Shown here: positions 44,655 to 55,221 of the stretch, piece by piece
Numbering within the stretch: the first letter of the stretch is position 1
How the letters are laid out: the number at the start of each line of letters is the position of its first letter
DNA from: Lachnospiraceae bacterium
GTDB taxonomy: Bacteria; Bacillota; Clostridia; Lachnospirales; Lachnospiraceae
Assembly: GCA_022793195.1 (NCBI GenBank)
Contig: JAAWCJ010000030.1
Coordinates: forward strand, 34,207-98,206
DNA length: 64,000 bases
Direction: 5' to 3'
Made by a program: the position numbers and the translations under genes
The notes under the pieces: generated by a model
What the model saw: only the letters and a program-made list of their open reading frames with translations
Database searches by the model: none
What the model was told of the DNA's origin: nothing

Positions 44655-45923
44655 TTACATTCCCAGTTCTTCCGGGCCGGAAATCTTTCCGGTCACAGCG
44701 CTGGCTGCCGCCACTGCGGGACTTGCCAGATAGACTTCCGAAGCCACGTGGCCCATCCGGCCCACAAAGTTCCGGTTGGTGGTGGAGACGCACCTCTCCC
44801 CTTCTGCCAGCACTCCCATATAGCCGCCCAGGCAGGGACCGCAGGTGGGGGTACTCACAATGGCCCCGGCTTCAATGAAGGTTTTTAAAAGCCCCTCTTC
44901 CATGGCCTGCAGATATATTTTCTGGGTGGCGGGAATCACAATGGCCCGGACACCTTTCTTCACTTTCCGGCCTTCCAGAATCTTTGCTGCCACCCTAAGA
45001 TCGTCCATACGTCCGTTGGTACAGGAACCAATCACCACCTGATCAATGGCAATGTCGCCCACCTCATCAATGCTGCGGGTGTTTTCGGGAAGATGGGGGA
45101 AAGCCACGGTGGGACGGATGCTGGAGAGATCCAGACGGATGACCCTGGCATATTCTGCATCCGCATCCGCCTCGTATGCCTTGAAAGGACGCATGGAATG
45201 TTCTTTCATGTATGCTTCCGCCTTCTCATCCACCGGGAAAATCCCGTTTTTGCCGCCGGCTTCAATGGCCATATTGGCAATGGTAAACCTGTCGTCCATG
45301 GAAAGCTCCGAAACTCCCTCCCCGGTAAACTCCATGGATTGATAAAGGGCGCCGTCCACACCGATCATGCCGATGATATGGAGAATCACATCTTTCCCGC
45401 TGACCCATTTTTGCAGTTTCCCGGTCAGCTCAATCTTAATGGCTGAAGGCACCTTAAACCATGCTTTCCCGGTGGCCATGCCGGCCGCCATGTCCGTACT
45501 TCCCACTCCGGTGGAAAACGCGCCCAGGGCACCGTAAGTACACGTGTGGGAATCCGCGCCGATCACCACATCCCCGGCCACCACAAGGCCTTTTTCGGGG
45601 AGCAACGCATGCTCAATCCCCATCTCCCCCACATCAAAGAAGTTTGTAATCTCATGTCTTGCGGCAAATTCCCTCACGCATTTACAGTGCTCCGCGGACT
45701 TGATGTCCTTATTGGGCACAAAATGATCCATCACAAGGGCGATTTTATCTTTATGAAATACGGAGCTGTCCTTCATCTTTCCGTCCATCTCATGAATTGC
45801 CACCGGGGAAGTAATGTCATTTCCCAAAACCAAATCCAAATCCGCCTCGATTAACTGCCCGGCTTCGACGGATGAAAGTCCCGCATGAGCCGCCAGAATC
45901 TTCTGCGTCATTGTCATTCCCAT
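44655..45923 (-). CDS. leuC: 3-isopropylmalate dehydratase large subunit
   Basis: [59 protein letters not shown]. Confidence 0.95.
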   Translation of the reverse strand: MGMTMTQKILAAHAGLSSVEAGQLIEADLDLVLGNDITSPVAIHEMDGKMKDSSVFHKDKIALVMDHFVPNKDIKSAEHCKCVREFAARHEITNFFDVGEMGIEHALLPEKGLVVAGDVVIGADSHTCTYGALGAFSTGVGSTDMAAGMATGKAWFKVPSAIKIELTGKLQKWVSGKDVILHIIGMIGVDGALYQSMEFTGEGVSELSMDDRFTIANMAIEAGGKNGIFPVDEKAEAYMKEHSMRPFKAYEADADAEYARVIRLDLSSIRPTVAFPHLPENTRSIDEVGDIAIDQVVIGSCTNGRMDDLRVAAKILEGRKVKKGVRAIVIPATQKIYLQAMEEGLLKTFIEAGAIVSTPTCGPCLGGYMGVLAEGERCVSTTNRNFVGRMGHVASEVYLASPAVAAASAVTGKISGPEELGM

Positions 45924-46124
45924 AATGCTTATCCTCCTTAATTAAATCCTCACGATTCCGAAGAAAATGGTTTCGGCCTTTGATGCCTTTTCTCCGGCCT
46001 TTTGATTCTGGAACTCATTATACCATCGGAGCCATTATAATTGAAATACAGATTTTGAATGTTTACTATTCCTTCAGGTTATGTTATAACATGGGTATGA
46101 ATCTGTCTGAAAGGAGGGCTTTCT

Positions 46125-47054
46125 TTGGAACAGAATTTATCGTTATACCGTATTTTTTTTGAGGTGGCCCAGACCGGGAACATCTCCCGCGCCGCCAAAA
46201 ACCTTTATATCAGCCAACCGGCCATCAGTAAAGCCATCAGCCGCCTGGAGGATAATCTCCACCTTCCCCTGTTTATCCGCAACTCCCGCGGAGTCCAGCT
46301 GACCGACGAAGGCCAGATTCTCTACGAACATGTACAGGAAGCCTTCGAGACTTTAAACCACGGGGAAGACGAACTGAAACGGATGATGGAACTGGGCGTG
46401 GGCCATATCCGTATTGGCGTCAGCACGGTCCTTTGTAAATATGTGCTCCTCCCCTGCCTGAAAGAATTCATTGCCCGTTATCCCCATGTGAAATTCACAA
46501 TCCACAACCAGTCCACCCTCCAGACCCTGGAACTTCTGGAAAAACAGCAGATCGACCTGGGCCTGACAGCAGAACCATCCCACAACAAAAAAACCATTAC
46601 CTTTGATAAAGTAATGGATATTGAAGACGGTTTCGTGGCGACCCCCGCCTACTTAACCAACATGCGCCTCCGGGAAGGCGCCGCCCAGTCGGACATATTT
46701 AAAAACGGCACGATTCTAATGCTGGATAAAGGCAACGTAAGCCGGACGTATATCGAAGACTATCTCAGGGAGCAACACCTGGAGCCTGCCCATCTCCTGG
46801 AAGTCTCCACCATGGATCTTCTGGTGGACTTTACCAGAATCGGCCTGGGCGCCGGCTGTGTCATCAAAAATTTTGTCCGGGAAGAACTGGAAAACGGCAC
46901 CTTTGTGGAAATTCCCATGTCGCCGCCCATCCCCGGACGCACCATTGGTTTTGCCTGCAACAGTCAAAGTGTCCATTCCAAAGCCCTCACCATGTTTATC
47001 CGGTTTTACCGGCATTTTTATCACGCGTCCGTCTCGCCTCTTCCCCGCAGATAA
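46125..47054 (+). CDS. LysR family transcriptional regulator
   Basis: LSLYRIFFEVAQTGNISRAAKNLYISQPAISKAISRLEDNLHLPLFIRNSRGVQLTDEG; divergent from leuCD. Confidence 0.93.
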   Translation: MEQNLSLYRIFFEVAQTGNISRAAKNLYISQPAISKAISRLEDNLHLPLFIRNSRGVQLTDEGQILYEHVQEAFETLNHGEDELKRMMELGVGHIRIGVSTVLCKYVLLPCLKEFIARYPHVKFTIHNQSTLQTLELLEKQQIDLGLTAEPSHNKKTITFDKVMDIEDGFVATPAYLTNMRLREGAAQSDIFKNGTILMLDKGNVSRTYIEDYLREQHLEPAHLLEVSTMDLLVDFTRIGLGAGCVIKNFVREELENGTFVEIPMSPPIPGRTIGFACNSQSVHSKALTMFIRFYRHFYHASVSPLPRR

Positions 47055-47656
47055 AAGACCGCAAGCTGTGTCCTGTCCCGAAGGCCCAGCTTTTCCAGGA
47101 CAACGCTCAAATAATTCCTGACGGTTCCTTCGCTCAGGCACATGGCGTCGGCGATTTCCCGGTTGCTGAGCCCTTTCGCCACCAGTCGGATCAGCTCTTT
47201 TTCCCGTTCCCCCATGGAATAATGGGAAAGGTCGGCACCTGCCTCCTGTTTCATCAGTTCCGGCATCCTTGCCATCACCTCGTTTCCAAACACGCTCTGG
47301 CCCGACATCACCGCCCTCAGAGCCGGGGCAATGGAAGCGATATCCTGTTTGATGAGATACCCTTTGGAACCGATGGTCAATGCCCTCCAAATGTATTCAT
47401 CATCGGAAAACGTGGTCAAAAAAAGGATTCTGGCCCCTGGGTGGCTTTTTAAAATCTTCTCCCCGGCGTCCAGCCCGCTTCCGCCGCCCATCTGAATGTC
47501 CATCAGAAGAATGTCCGGCTCATATTCCTCATAAAGGCGCACTGCCTCCGGGCCGCTTCCGCCCGTCGCCAAGACCGTGATTCCCTCCTCCGCCTGCAGG
47601 ATGGTTTTCAAAGACATGCAGACCAGTTTGTCGTCATCCACGATGATAATATTCAT
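47021..47656 (-). CDS. NarL/LuxR-family response regulator
   Basis: MNIIIVDDDKLV...DILLMDIQMGGGSG; HTH ELIRLVAKGLSNREIADAMCLSEGTVRNYLSVVLEKLGLRDRTQLAVFYL. Confidence 0.94.
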   Translation of the reverse strand: MNIIIVDDDKLVCMSLKTILQAEEGITVLATGGSGPEAVRLYEEYEPDILLMDIQMGGGSGLDAGEKILKSHPGARILFLTTFSDDEYIWRALTIGSKGYLIKQDIASIAPALRAVMSGQSVFGNEVMARMPELMKQEAGADLSHYSMGEREKELIRLVAKGLSNREIADAMCLSEGTVRNYLSVVLEKLGLRDRTQLAVFYLRGRGETDA

Positions 47657-48744
47657 GTATTCAGCCCCTTTCCCGGGAGGGGGAGCGACACAAAGAGACG
47701 AAATCCCTTTTCTCTGTCAATCCGGAAGTTTCCTCCCAGCGCTTCCGTCCTTTCCCGGATATTCTCCAGGCCAATCCCGCCGCCTGGTACAAAATCTTTC
47801 CCTGTCCCGTTGTCCCGGATCACCAGCTGGCACACTGCCGGATGCTCCACCACGGAAACCTCCGCCTGGTCGGCATTGCTGTGTCTCGCGATGTTGGAAA
47901 GCCCCTCTTTTACAATGGCAATCATACAGTAACTGATTTGGGCAGGAAGTGCCCCCGCTTTATAATGGAGAGTTACCGGGCAAAACCGAAACTCTTCCGT
48001 CAGCTTTTTTAACTGAAGCTCCAAGTCCACCGCCTCGTCGTGGAGGTTATGGACACTCTCCCTGACGCTGTCCATGGCTTCGGAGAGCGTCTCCTTCACA
48101 TCTCCCAGCTGGCCGGATATTTCCTCCTCCTGTCTGTGGACCACCATCATGGCGCTTATCTGCAAAAGGGATCTGGTCAGGAGGTGCCCCACATTATCGT
48201 GAATCTCCCTGGCAATCCTGTTTCGCTCATCCAATGTCGCCAACCGCACCTCATAATCCTGCTTTTCCATCAGTTCCCTGTTTTTCTTCTCCAGATAAAG
48301 AGCCTGTTCCCTGGTGGAATCCTGCATCCGGAAATAAGCTCCCAAAGCCCTCTCATGGGCCGCTGTCCTGACACTTAAAAGGCAGGCCATGGCGCAGAAA
48401 AGAAGGGTCGTCAAAAACCCGCTCAAATCCCGCCTTATGGCAAATCCAGGCATGGAAAACGCCCAGAGAAAGCGGAAATACCATTTGTCCTGCCCGGAAA
48501 AACAGTCATAAGCCACCGGCGCCAGGAACAGAGAGAATTCCCCTCTCCACAATCCCAAAAGGCAGTAGAGGGCGCCGATCCCCCTCCATCTGTCCGCCTC
48601 CAGCACATTTCCCAGGGAAGAAATCACGAGGGCTGTCAGAAATGCCGCCACCACCAAAAATCCCGCCTCCCTATTCTCCCACAACAGGGGAAGGAAACAT
48701 AAGAAAAACAAAAGCAGCTTGTCTACAAGTTTCTGCATTGCCAT
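47653..48744 (-). CDS. Sensor histidine kinase (HisKA_3/NarX-like)
   Basis: ERNRIAREIHDNVGHLLTRSLLQISAMMV; ATPase domain ALPAQISYCMIAIVKEGLSNIARHSNADQAEV...GIGLENIRERTEALGG. Confidence 0.93.
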   Translation of the reverse strand: MAMQKLVDKLLLFFLCFLPLLWENREAGFLVVAAFLTALVISSLGNVLEADRWRGIGALYCLLGLWRGEFSLFLAPVAYDCFSGQDKWYFRFLWAFSMPGFAIRRDLSGFLTTLLFCAMACLLSVRTAAHERALGAYFRMQDSTREQALYLEKKNRELMEKQDYEVRLATLDERNRIAREIHDNVGHLLTRSLLQISAMMVVHRQEEEISGQLGDVKETLSEAMDSVRESVHNLHDEAVDLELQLKKLTEEFRFCPVTLHYKAGALPAQISYCMIAIVKEGLSNIARHSNADQAEVSVVEHPAVCQLVIRDNGTGKDFVPGGGIGLENIRERTEALGGNFRIDREKGFRLFVSLPLPGKGLNT

Positions 48745-48765
48745 CCTCCTGGTTCCCGTTGGAAA

Positions 48766-49461
48766 TTACAACTCCGGGAGATTTTGAAGTTTCTCAAGCC
48801 ATTCTGAAAAATGGGGGCATTTCTTTCTGATCGCAGGAATTCCTATGAAATTCAACAATTCGGATACCGTTTCCCCCTTTTTATAATCAACCGCCTGAAG
48901 CAGCCGTTTAGATGGAGCTGTCTCCGCCCCATGGTTGATTTCCTCCGGCGGGATTCCCTTTGTGCCCTCATATAGCTTCTCAATCTGTGCAATCTCTTCC
49001 GGCAATATGTAATCATATTTCAGGACTTTAATATCTGTAAACAACAGCGCTTCAAACTCATGAAGCTGTATATAAGGAATAAAACGGCGTTCCGGATTTT
49101 TGACTTCCAACTTTGATATAATATCTGATTTCAATTCCTCCTCTAAAATACGGACGCTTTCCCGGTGATCCTGACACGCCATCGCCTTTTCATATCCCGG
49201 AAAATCGCTGGGAAGGCGGAAAAAATCAAACATGGTCGTAATATGTGCCTTTGGATCTTCTTTAAACCAGCGCAAAATATCCCCCTTTGCATGCCGGTAT
49301 TCCAGCAGGCCGCCACGGTATTCATAATTTGTTTTTGAATTTCTGCTGGTCAGCACAGAACGGGAATCCATCAGGGGAACGCCTCCGAAATACCGATTCA
49401 AAGAGTCTTTAACAAACTTCATCTCACTCTGCCCTTCTGCCACAACATTGACACGTATCAT
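48766..49461 (-). CDS. DUF4276-like (putative Toprim-type) protein
   Basis: MIRVNVVAEGQSEMKFVKDSLNRYF; TMFDFFRLPSDFPGY; YIQLHEFEALLFTDI; ATGA overlap with upstream ATPase gene. Confidence 0.8.
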   Translation of the reverse strand: MIRVNVVAEGQSEMKFVKDSLNRYFGGVPLMDSRSVLTSRNSKTNYEYRGGLLEYRHAKGDILRWFKEDPKAHITTMFDFFRLPSDFPGYEKAMACQDHRESVRILEEELKSDIISKLEVKNPERRFIPYIQLHEFEALLFTDIKVLKYDYILPEEIAQIEKLYEGTKGIPPEEINHGAETAPSKRLLQAVDYKKGETVSELLNFIGIPAIRKKCPHFSEWLEKLQNLPEL

Positions 49462-50585
49462 AGCGGCAGCCCTCCCAGTACGTTTTTCTCCCAGAGCTCT
49501 CCCAACGTGTACTCTTCCAGCCATTCTCTGAGATCAGTCTCTCTGTGCCTTCGCAGTATACTCTTCTGGTTGATATTATCATATTCTGCCGTAATGATGT
49601 CCTCACAGGAAAACTCATTCAACAGCAGCGGAGACTGTGTGGAGACGATGATCTGGGATGTCTTGCTGGCCATCCGTATTTCTTTTGCCAGCAGCGAAAT
49701 GGCATAGGGATGCAGCCCGATCTCCGGCTCGTCCAAAATGATCGTCATGGGCGCCGTCCTCACCGGCTGAAGCAGCAATGTGGTAAGGGCCACAAACCGA
49801 AGCGCCCCGTCCGAAAACTGGTGGGGGCCAAATATCTCTTCCGCCCCCTCCTGTCTCCAGTCAAGAGGCAGATTACCATTTTCGTCCGGCTCCAGCACAA
49901 AATCGAAGAACTGAGGCAGCACCATCCTCACATACCTCACAATCCGGTCATAATAAGGCTGATCTGCCGGGTCTTCTCTCATCTGATACAGAAACGCCGC
50001 AATATTCCCCCCGTCCGACCGCAGATATCTCCCTTCTCCCGCATTGGTCGTGCTTCGGATCCGCGCATTGATGGAAGTGTCATTAAAATGAAATACCCTC
50101 AGCCGTTCCAGATACTTGCATAATGTCTTCGCCGTATTGTCCCGGGAATTTGACAACTCCGCCTCCTGATGCCCAATCCCAAACTCTTTTTTATAAGGCT
50201 TAGGATGTACTTCGTCCTGATATACAATCTGTTCTTTTCCAAAATACAACTGGTCCGTCGCGCTCCGCTCCAGGCTGAAAGAGTAACTGTCTTCCTTTCT
50301 GCCGTTTGCGTCGTGGATCTGCAGTTCTCCCAAAATCTGCTCCGTCTCTTTTGCGCCAAAATAAAACAGAGACTGCGCGCCTCCCTGCCTTGCCACATAA
50401 TGCCTCAGCCCCCTGGTCATCATATAGGATATCATTTCCAGGAAAGAAATCAGGTTGCTTTTTCCGGCACCGTTGGCTCCGATGATAATATTAATGTCTC
50501 CCAAAGTTACTTTATTTTGTTCCAGGTCATTGTCATAGGAACGATACCCCGCCAATGCCAAGGACTTCAAACATGTCTCTATCAT
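49458..50585 (-). CDS. AAA family ATPase (AAA_21/OLD/RecF-like)
   Basis: Walker A INIIIGANGAGKSNLISFLEMISYM; FGPHQFSDGALRFVALTTLLLQP; Walker B TIILDEPEIGLHPYAISLLAKEI; VSTQSPLLLNEF. Confidence 0.9.
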   Translation of the reverse strand: MIETCLKSLALAGYRSYDNDLEQNKVTLGDINIIIGANGAGKSNLISFLEMISYMMTRGLRHYVARQGGAQSLFYFGAKETEQILGELQIHDANGRKEDSYSFSLERSATDQLYFGKEQIVYQDEVHPKPYKKEFGIGHQEAELSNSRDNTAKTLCKYLERLRVFHFNDTSINARIRSTTNAGEGRYLRSDGGNIAAFLYQMREDPADQPYYDRIVRYVRMVLPQFFDFVLEPDENGNLPLDWRQEGAEEIFGPHQFSDGALRFVALTTLLLQPVRTAPMTIILDEPEIGLHPYAISLLAKEIRMASKTSQIIVSTQSPLLLNEFSCEDIITAEYDNINQKSILRRHRETDLREWLEEYTLGELWEKNVLGGLPL

Positions 50586-50747
50586 AATCTGTCCGCCTTT
50601 ATAAATACTCCTGGGTATATTTTAACGAATCCCCCCAAAATAAGCAACACAAACATTACATATGTCACTTTAATCTATTGACATCCTTCACTGTTTTTTT
50701 CTCCCGTATTCTTTTATGATAGGGATATACCGCCAAAAGAAAGGACC

Positions 50748-51683
50748 TTGGATATGATTCATGTAAAAAATTTAGTGAAACGCTATGGGAAACTGGTTGC
50801 CCTGGACCATTTTAACCTGGATGTGAAAGACGGGGAAATTTTCGGGCTGCTGGGGCCCAACGGAAGCGGGAAAACCACTGCCATCAACTGTATTCTCTCC
50901 CTCCTCACTTACGATAAGGGAGAAATCTCTCTATTCGGTGAGAGCATGTCCCCCACCAATTACAAAAGCAAGCGGAGAATCGGCGTCGTGCCCCAAAATG
51001 TGGCCGTGTTCAATGAACTGACTGTCCTCGAAAATATTGATTACTTCTGTAGTCTGTATGTGCCGGATAAGGCCAAAAGAAAAGATCTGGTGGAGGAGGC
51101 CATCGCTTTTGCCGGGCTTTCTGATTACCGGAAGTTCCTGCCCAAAAAACTTTCCGGCGGCCTTTTAAGGCGTCTGAATATTGCCTGCGGCATCGCCCAC
51201 AAGCCGGATCTCATCTTTTTGGATGAACCCACCGTGGCCGTGGACCCCCAGAGCAGGAATAATATCCTGGAGGGTATCAAGGCGTTAAACGCCTCCGGCG
51301 CCACAGTTGTGTACACTTCCCATTATATGGAAGAAGTGGAGCAGCTCTGTTCCCGTATTATGATCATGGACAAAGGGCGCGCCATCGCCACCGGAACCAA
51401 GGAAGAGCTGACAGCCCTCATCCACACCGGAGAAAAACTGACGGTGGAGGCGGCCGACCTTCCTTTCCCCGTGTTGGAACAGATACGAAACCTGCCGGAG
51501 GTTCTCCGGGCTGATTATGCCGACGGCCATTTAAAAGCCGACTGCAAGGGGGATGGCCATCCTGTCATCGACGTCCTGGACCTTCTGCGCCAGTCGGGTG
51601 TGCACTTCGGCCAGGTTTACTCAGAACCGCCCACTTTAAACGACGTATTTCTGGAAATCACCGGAAAGCAGCTCCGGGATTAA
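50748..51683 (+). CDS. ABC transporter ATP-binding protein (ABC-2/drug export type)
   Basis: LLGPNGSGKTTAINCILSLL; LSGGLLRRLNIACGIAHKPDLIFLDEPTVAVDPQSRNNI. Confidence 0.93.
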   Translation: MDMIHVKNLVKRYGKLVALDHFNLDVKDGEIFGLLGPNGSGKTTAINCILSLLTYDKGEISLFGESMSPTNYKSKRRIGVVPQNVAVFNELTVLENIDYFCSLYVPDKAKRKDLVEEAIAFAGLSDYRKFLPKKLSGGLLRRLNIACGIAHKPDLIFLDEPTVAVDPQSRNNILEGIKALNASGATVVYTSHYMEEVEQLCSRIMIMDKGRAIATGTKEELTALIHTGEKLTVEAADLPFPVLEQIRNLPEVLRADYADGHLKADCKGDGHPVIDVLDLLRQSGVHFGQVYSEPPTLNDVFLEITGKQLRD

Positions 51684-51696
51684 GGGAGGGACGTAT

Positions 51697-52836
51697 ATGT
51701 TTGCAAATATTTACTGGAAACGAATCCTCGTGGCCGTCAGAAACAGAGGCACACTCATATGGACCTGGATTTTCCCGCTGATGATGGCGACCCTCTTCTA
51801 TTTCGCCTTTTCCGGTCTTAACGACGCGGAGCTTTTAAAAACCATTCCCGTGGGAATTGTAACCTCGGACGAGTATGAAAACGATACGGCCTTTCAAACC
51901 ACCCTCACGGCCGTTTCCGACCCGGAGGAAGGTTTCCTTGCCCTCACGGAATATGACACGGCAGAGGCGGCAGAAGAGGCTCTAAAAGGCGGGGAAATTG
52001 AAGGTTTTATCCGCCTGGAAAACGGTTCCCCAAAGCTTGCCGCCACCAAAAATGAATTGAATCAGACCATTTTAAAAAGTTTTCTGGACCAGTATGTCCA
52101 GACAAAACATACAGTCGTATCCCTTCTCGGGGAAGGGACTGGGGATGTTTCCCGGATTTTGTCTCTGTTTGACACGGAGGCCTGGACCAAGGCCCTCTCT
52201 CTTTCCAAAAACCCGCCTTCCGAGACGGTCAGTTACTTTTTTGCGCTCCTCGCCATGGTGTGTCTGTACGGAGGCTTCCAGGGGTTAGACAGTGTTTCCT
52301 ATCTCCAGGCCAACCTTTCTCCCATGGGTATCAGAAGGACTATTTCCCCTGTAAAACGGTTTCCCATGGTGGTTCTTGACCTGCTGGCCGCCCTCACGGT
52401 GCATATGGCCTGCCTGCTGTTTTTGCTGGCTTATCTGGTGTTCATCCTGGGTGTTGACTTTGGCGCCAGCCTTTTGCCTGTCATTGTCACCTGCCTTTTC
52501 GGAAGCTTTTTGGGACTGTCTTTTGGCGCTTTTGTCACAGCTGTTTCCCGTGCAAAGGAAGGCATGAAAGTGGCTGTTATTATTACCGTCTCCCTGATCT
52601 GCAGTTTTGGCGCAGGCATGATGGTTTCCGGTATCAATTATAAGATCGCTCAGGCCATCCCCATCCTTTCCTGGCTGAATCCGGCGGCTCGGATTTCCGA
52701 CGCCCTCTACTGCCTGTATTACTATGACGGATACAGCCAGTATTTCCTGAATCTGGGAATCCTGGCCGCCATGGCTCTTGTGTTTTCTGTAATTACCGCA
52801 TTTTTCCTGAGGAGGCAGCGCTATGAAAGTATTTAA
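51697..52836 (+). CDS. ABC-2 type transporter permease
   Basis: N-terminal TM, extracytoplasmic domain, then about 5 TM segments; operonic with 50748-51683. Confidence 0.88.
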   Translation: MFANIYWKRILVAVRNRGTLIWTWIFPLMMATLFYFAFSGLNDAELLKTIPVGIVTSDEYENDTAFQTTLTAVSDPEEGFLALTEYDTAEAAEEALKGGEIEGFIRLENGSPKLAATKNELNQTILKSFLDQYVQTKHTVVSLLGEGTGDVSRILSLFDTEAWTKALSLSKNPPSETVSYFFALLAMVCLYGGFQGLDSVSYLQANLSPMGIRRTISPVKRFPMVVLDLLAALTVHMACLLFLLAYLVFILGVDFGASLLPVIVTCLFGSFLGLSFGAFVTAVSRAKEGMKVAVIITVSLICSFGAGMMVSGINYKIAQAIPILSWLNPAARISDALYCLYYYDGYSQYFLNLGILAAMALVFSVITAFFLRRQRYESI

Positions 52837-54034
52837 GGCTTCTCTGTTGATTTTAAGGCGCCGCGCGGCGCAGGTGACTGTTTACTTTTCCATGTTCACC
52901 GCAATGTTTATCATCATTGCTTCTTTTTATTCCGATCAGGTGACAACGGATTTTTCTGCTGTCCGTCCTTCTTTCACCGTCATCAACCGGGATCAGGATA
53001 CGCCTCTGACGGACGGTCTTCTGGAGTTTCTCCGGGAACGCGGCACAGAGCAGGTTTTCCCCGATGAAAAGAAGCAGCTTCAGGATGCGACTTTTTATCA
53101 TGCCACGGAATATATCCTGATCATACCGGAAGGTTTTGATGAATCTGTCTGGTCCGGCTCCCCTCTCTCCCTGGAAGCCGTATCCGTGCCGGGAACGGGA
53201 AAAAGCTATTACCTGGACAGCCTGGCAAACCAGTACTGGAACTTTGTAAATGTTTACCACAAAGCGGACCCGTCCCTCGACCGGGCCGCCGTCTCTCAAA
53301 TGGCCCTGGAAGCACTTTCCACGGAAGCTTCCGTGGAAATGGTACGTTTTTCCGAAAGCCAGCCGGTCAGTGAGCTGTATGAGTCTTACAGCCGTGTCCA
53401 GTCTTATATCCTGATGGTGCTGACCCTCCTTTGCGTAAGCAGTATTACCATGTCCTTCCGGCGTCCGGACCTGCACATGCGGAACCTCTGCGCTCCCATT
53501 ACCACCCGCCAGAAAAATCTCGGCCTGTTTCTCTACTGCGCCCTCGTGGGGTTCGCCGTCTGGCTCCTCACCAGCGCCGTGGGATTTTTCGTCTCCCTGC
53601 CGACCCTTCAGGGGACGGACGGGCGGCTGATTGCCCTGCTGTTTTTAAACAGTTTCCTGTATACGCTGACGGCTCTTTCCATCGCCATGTTGCTGAACTA
53701 TTTTATATCCAATCCCAACACCCAGAATGCCATCGCCAACTTCCTGGGTCTGGCTTTAAGTTTCCTGGGAGGAGCCTTTGTCCCCCTGGAATTTTTAAGC
53801 GAAGGGTTGCGGGCCGTATCCCGTTTCACCCCCGTCTACTGGTATTCGGAGGCGGTGTCGGATATTTGCCGCCTGACGGTTTTAAATAAAGAAACAATGG
53901 CTCCTGTCTGGCGCTCCTTTGCCATGGAACTGGCCTTTGCCACCGCTATCCTCTGCCTGGCGCTTGCTGTGGGAAAATCCAAAAATAAGGCGGAGAAGTC
54001 CTTCGGAAGTACGAGGACTGAGATAGAAATGTAA
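52823..54034 (+). CDS. ABC-2 type transporter permease
   Basis: Same topology; overlaps the previous gene by 14 bp. Confidence 0.88.
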   Translation: MKVFKASLLILRRRAAQVTVYFSMFTAMFIIIASFYSDQVTTDFSAVRPSFTVINRDQDTPLTDGLLEFLRERGTEQVFPDEKKQLQDATFYHATEYILIIPEGFDESVWSGSPLSLEAVSVPGTGKSYYLDSLANQYWNFVNVYHKADPSLDRAAVSQMALEALSTEASVEMVRFSESQPVSELYESYSRVQSYILMVLTLLCVSSITMSFRRPDLHMRNLCAPITTRQKNLGLFLYCALVGFAVWLLTSAVGFFVSLPTLQGTDGRLIALLFLNSFLYTLTALSIAMLLNYFISNPNTQNAIANFLGLALSFLGGAFVPLEFLSEGLRAVSRFTPVYWYSEAVSDICRLTVLNKETMAPVWRSFAMELAFATAILCLALAVGKSKNKAEKSFGSTRTEIEM

Positions 54035-54227
54035 ACAACAACCCAATCCCCCCGGTTGGTCTTGCGGGCGGACGGTAGGAAGGTTTTGCAGAATTTTTCT
54101 GCGCCTAGCGTCGCCGGCACTGCTGACAAGCTTCTATGGAAGCAGCTGCCGACGGCCATAAGCGGCGCGGAAAAATCCAAAAACCGACGTGTCCGACTGC
54201 AAGACCAACCGGGGGATTGGGTTGTTT
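54033..54227 (-). repeat. Fold-back structured repeat, copy C
   Basis: AAACAACAACCCAATCCCCCCGGTTGGTCTTGC / GCAAGACCAACCGGGGGATTGGGTTGTTT arms around core GGTAGGAAGGTTTTGCAG...GCTTCTATGGAAGC...AAAAACCGACGTG. Confidence 0.92.
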
Positions 54228-54242
54228 ATTTATTGAGATTTT

Positions 54243-55196
54243 TTAATGAGGTGCGATCTCCCCGCAGGCTCCCGCCAGTTCTTCTAAGAACAGAAGTTTT
54301 CCGGGTATGGTGGGGATATAGCTGGAGGTAATCCAGGGGTTCGGCCCGTAGCGCAGCGTCATCCAGAGGCTCTGGCCCTGCCAGCTCATCCCCCGGCCCA
54401 GGACGCCGTCGCAGCCTCCGATGGCAAAATCGGAGCGGAACATGAGGCCGGGGCCTATGGTGTTGGCGTAGCAGCTCATGGGTATGTAATTTCCATGGAA
54501 AGTCAGATACGCGTTCTGCTCAATGGTCAGGGGATGTAACATGGCCCCCACCCGGTGGGTGTCTTCTTTCCATTCTTTTTCCGAAGGGTAATCTTTGGCG
54601 AAATGGGGATCCCAGAAAGCGATATGGCAGGCCCTTCCCACGCCGTAAACCATCACCTGCCTGGCTCCTTTGGCCCGAAGGGCCTCCATCTGCTCCGCAT
54701 AGCGGGGAAGCTCCTCTTTTGTGGCGAAATGCCGCTGCCCTTCGGGGACTCCATCTTCTCCCAACGGGCCGTAAAACGCGTGTTCCATGGCATACTGGAA
54801 TGTCACCGGATTGTCCGCGGGAAGTGTGTTTCCCTTTTCATCCGCCCACTCATCCATATTGAAACCGTGGACATGTTCGCATGTAATTCCCCATTCTTTT
54901 AAGAAATAAACGGTCCAGCGGTACATTTCCATGGGGCCCACCGGAAGAATCAGGATTAACTCTTTTCCTTCCTCTTTTGCCATACGAATCTGCATGGCGA
55001 TCTCATGTCCAAACTGCACTGCCATGGCATTTAAACCGTCCACAGGGACAGGTTTGAAATCCGGGTGCCAGAAAGACTGCCTCTCACAGACTGTTGCCGG
55101 ATCACTCGTCACACAGTAGGAAAGCCGCTCCAAATCCCATCCTGCAGGATAAAGCTGTTCAAATAATGTCCCTTTAATTGTACTGATCATATTCAT
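54243..55196 (-). CDS. NagB-like glucosamine-6-phosphate isomerase/deaminase family protein
   Basis: ILPVGPMEMYRWTVYFLKEWGI...VHGFNMDEWAD...MVYGVGRACHIAFWDP. Confidence 0.75.
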   Translation of the reverse strand: MNMISTIKGTLFEQLYPAGWDLERLSYCVTSDPATVCERQSFWHPDFKPVPVDGLNAMAVQFGHEIAMQIRMAKEEGKELILILPVGPMEMYRWTVYFLKEWGITCEHVHGFNMDEWADEKGNTLPADNPVTFQYAMEHAFYGPLGEDGVPEGQRHFATKEELPRYAEQMEALRAKGARQVMVYGVGRACHIAFWDPHFAKDYPSEKEWKEDTHRVGAMLHPLTIEQNAYLTFHGNYIPMSCYANTIGPGLMFRSDFAIGGCDGVLGRGMSWQGQSLWMTLRYGPNPWITSSYIPTIPGKLLFLEELAGACGEIAPH

Positions 55197-55221
55197 GTTT
55201 GTCTCGTCCTCCTGCATTTAT

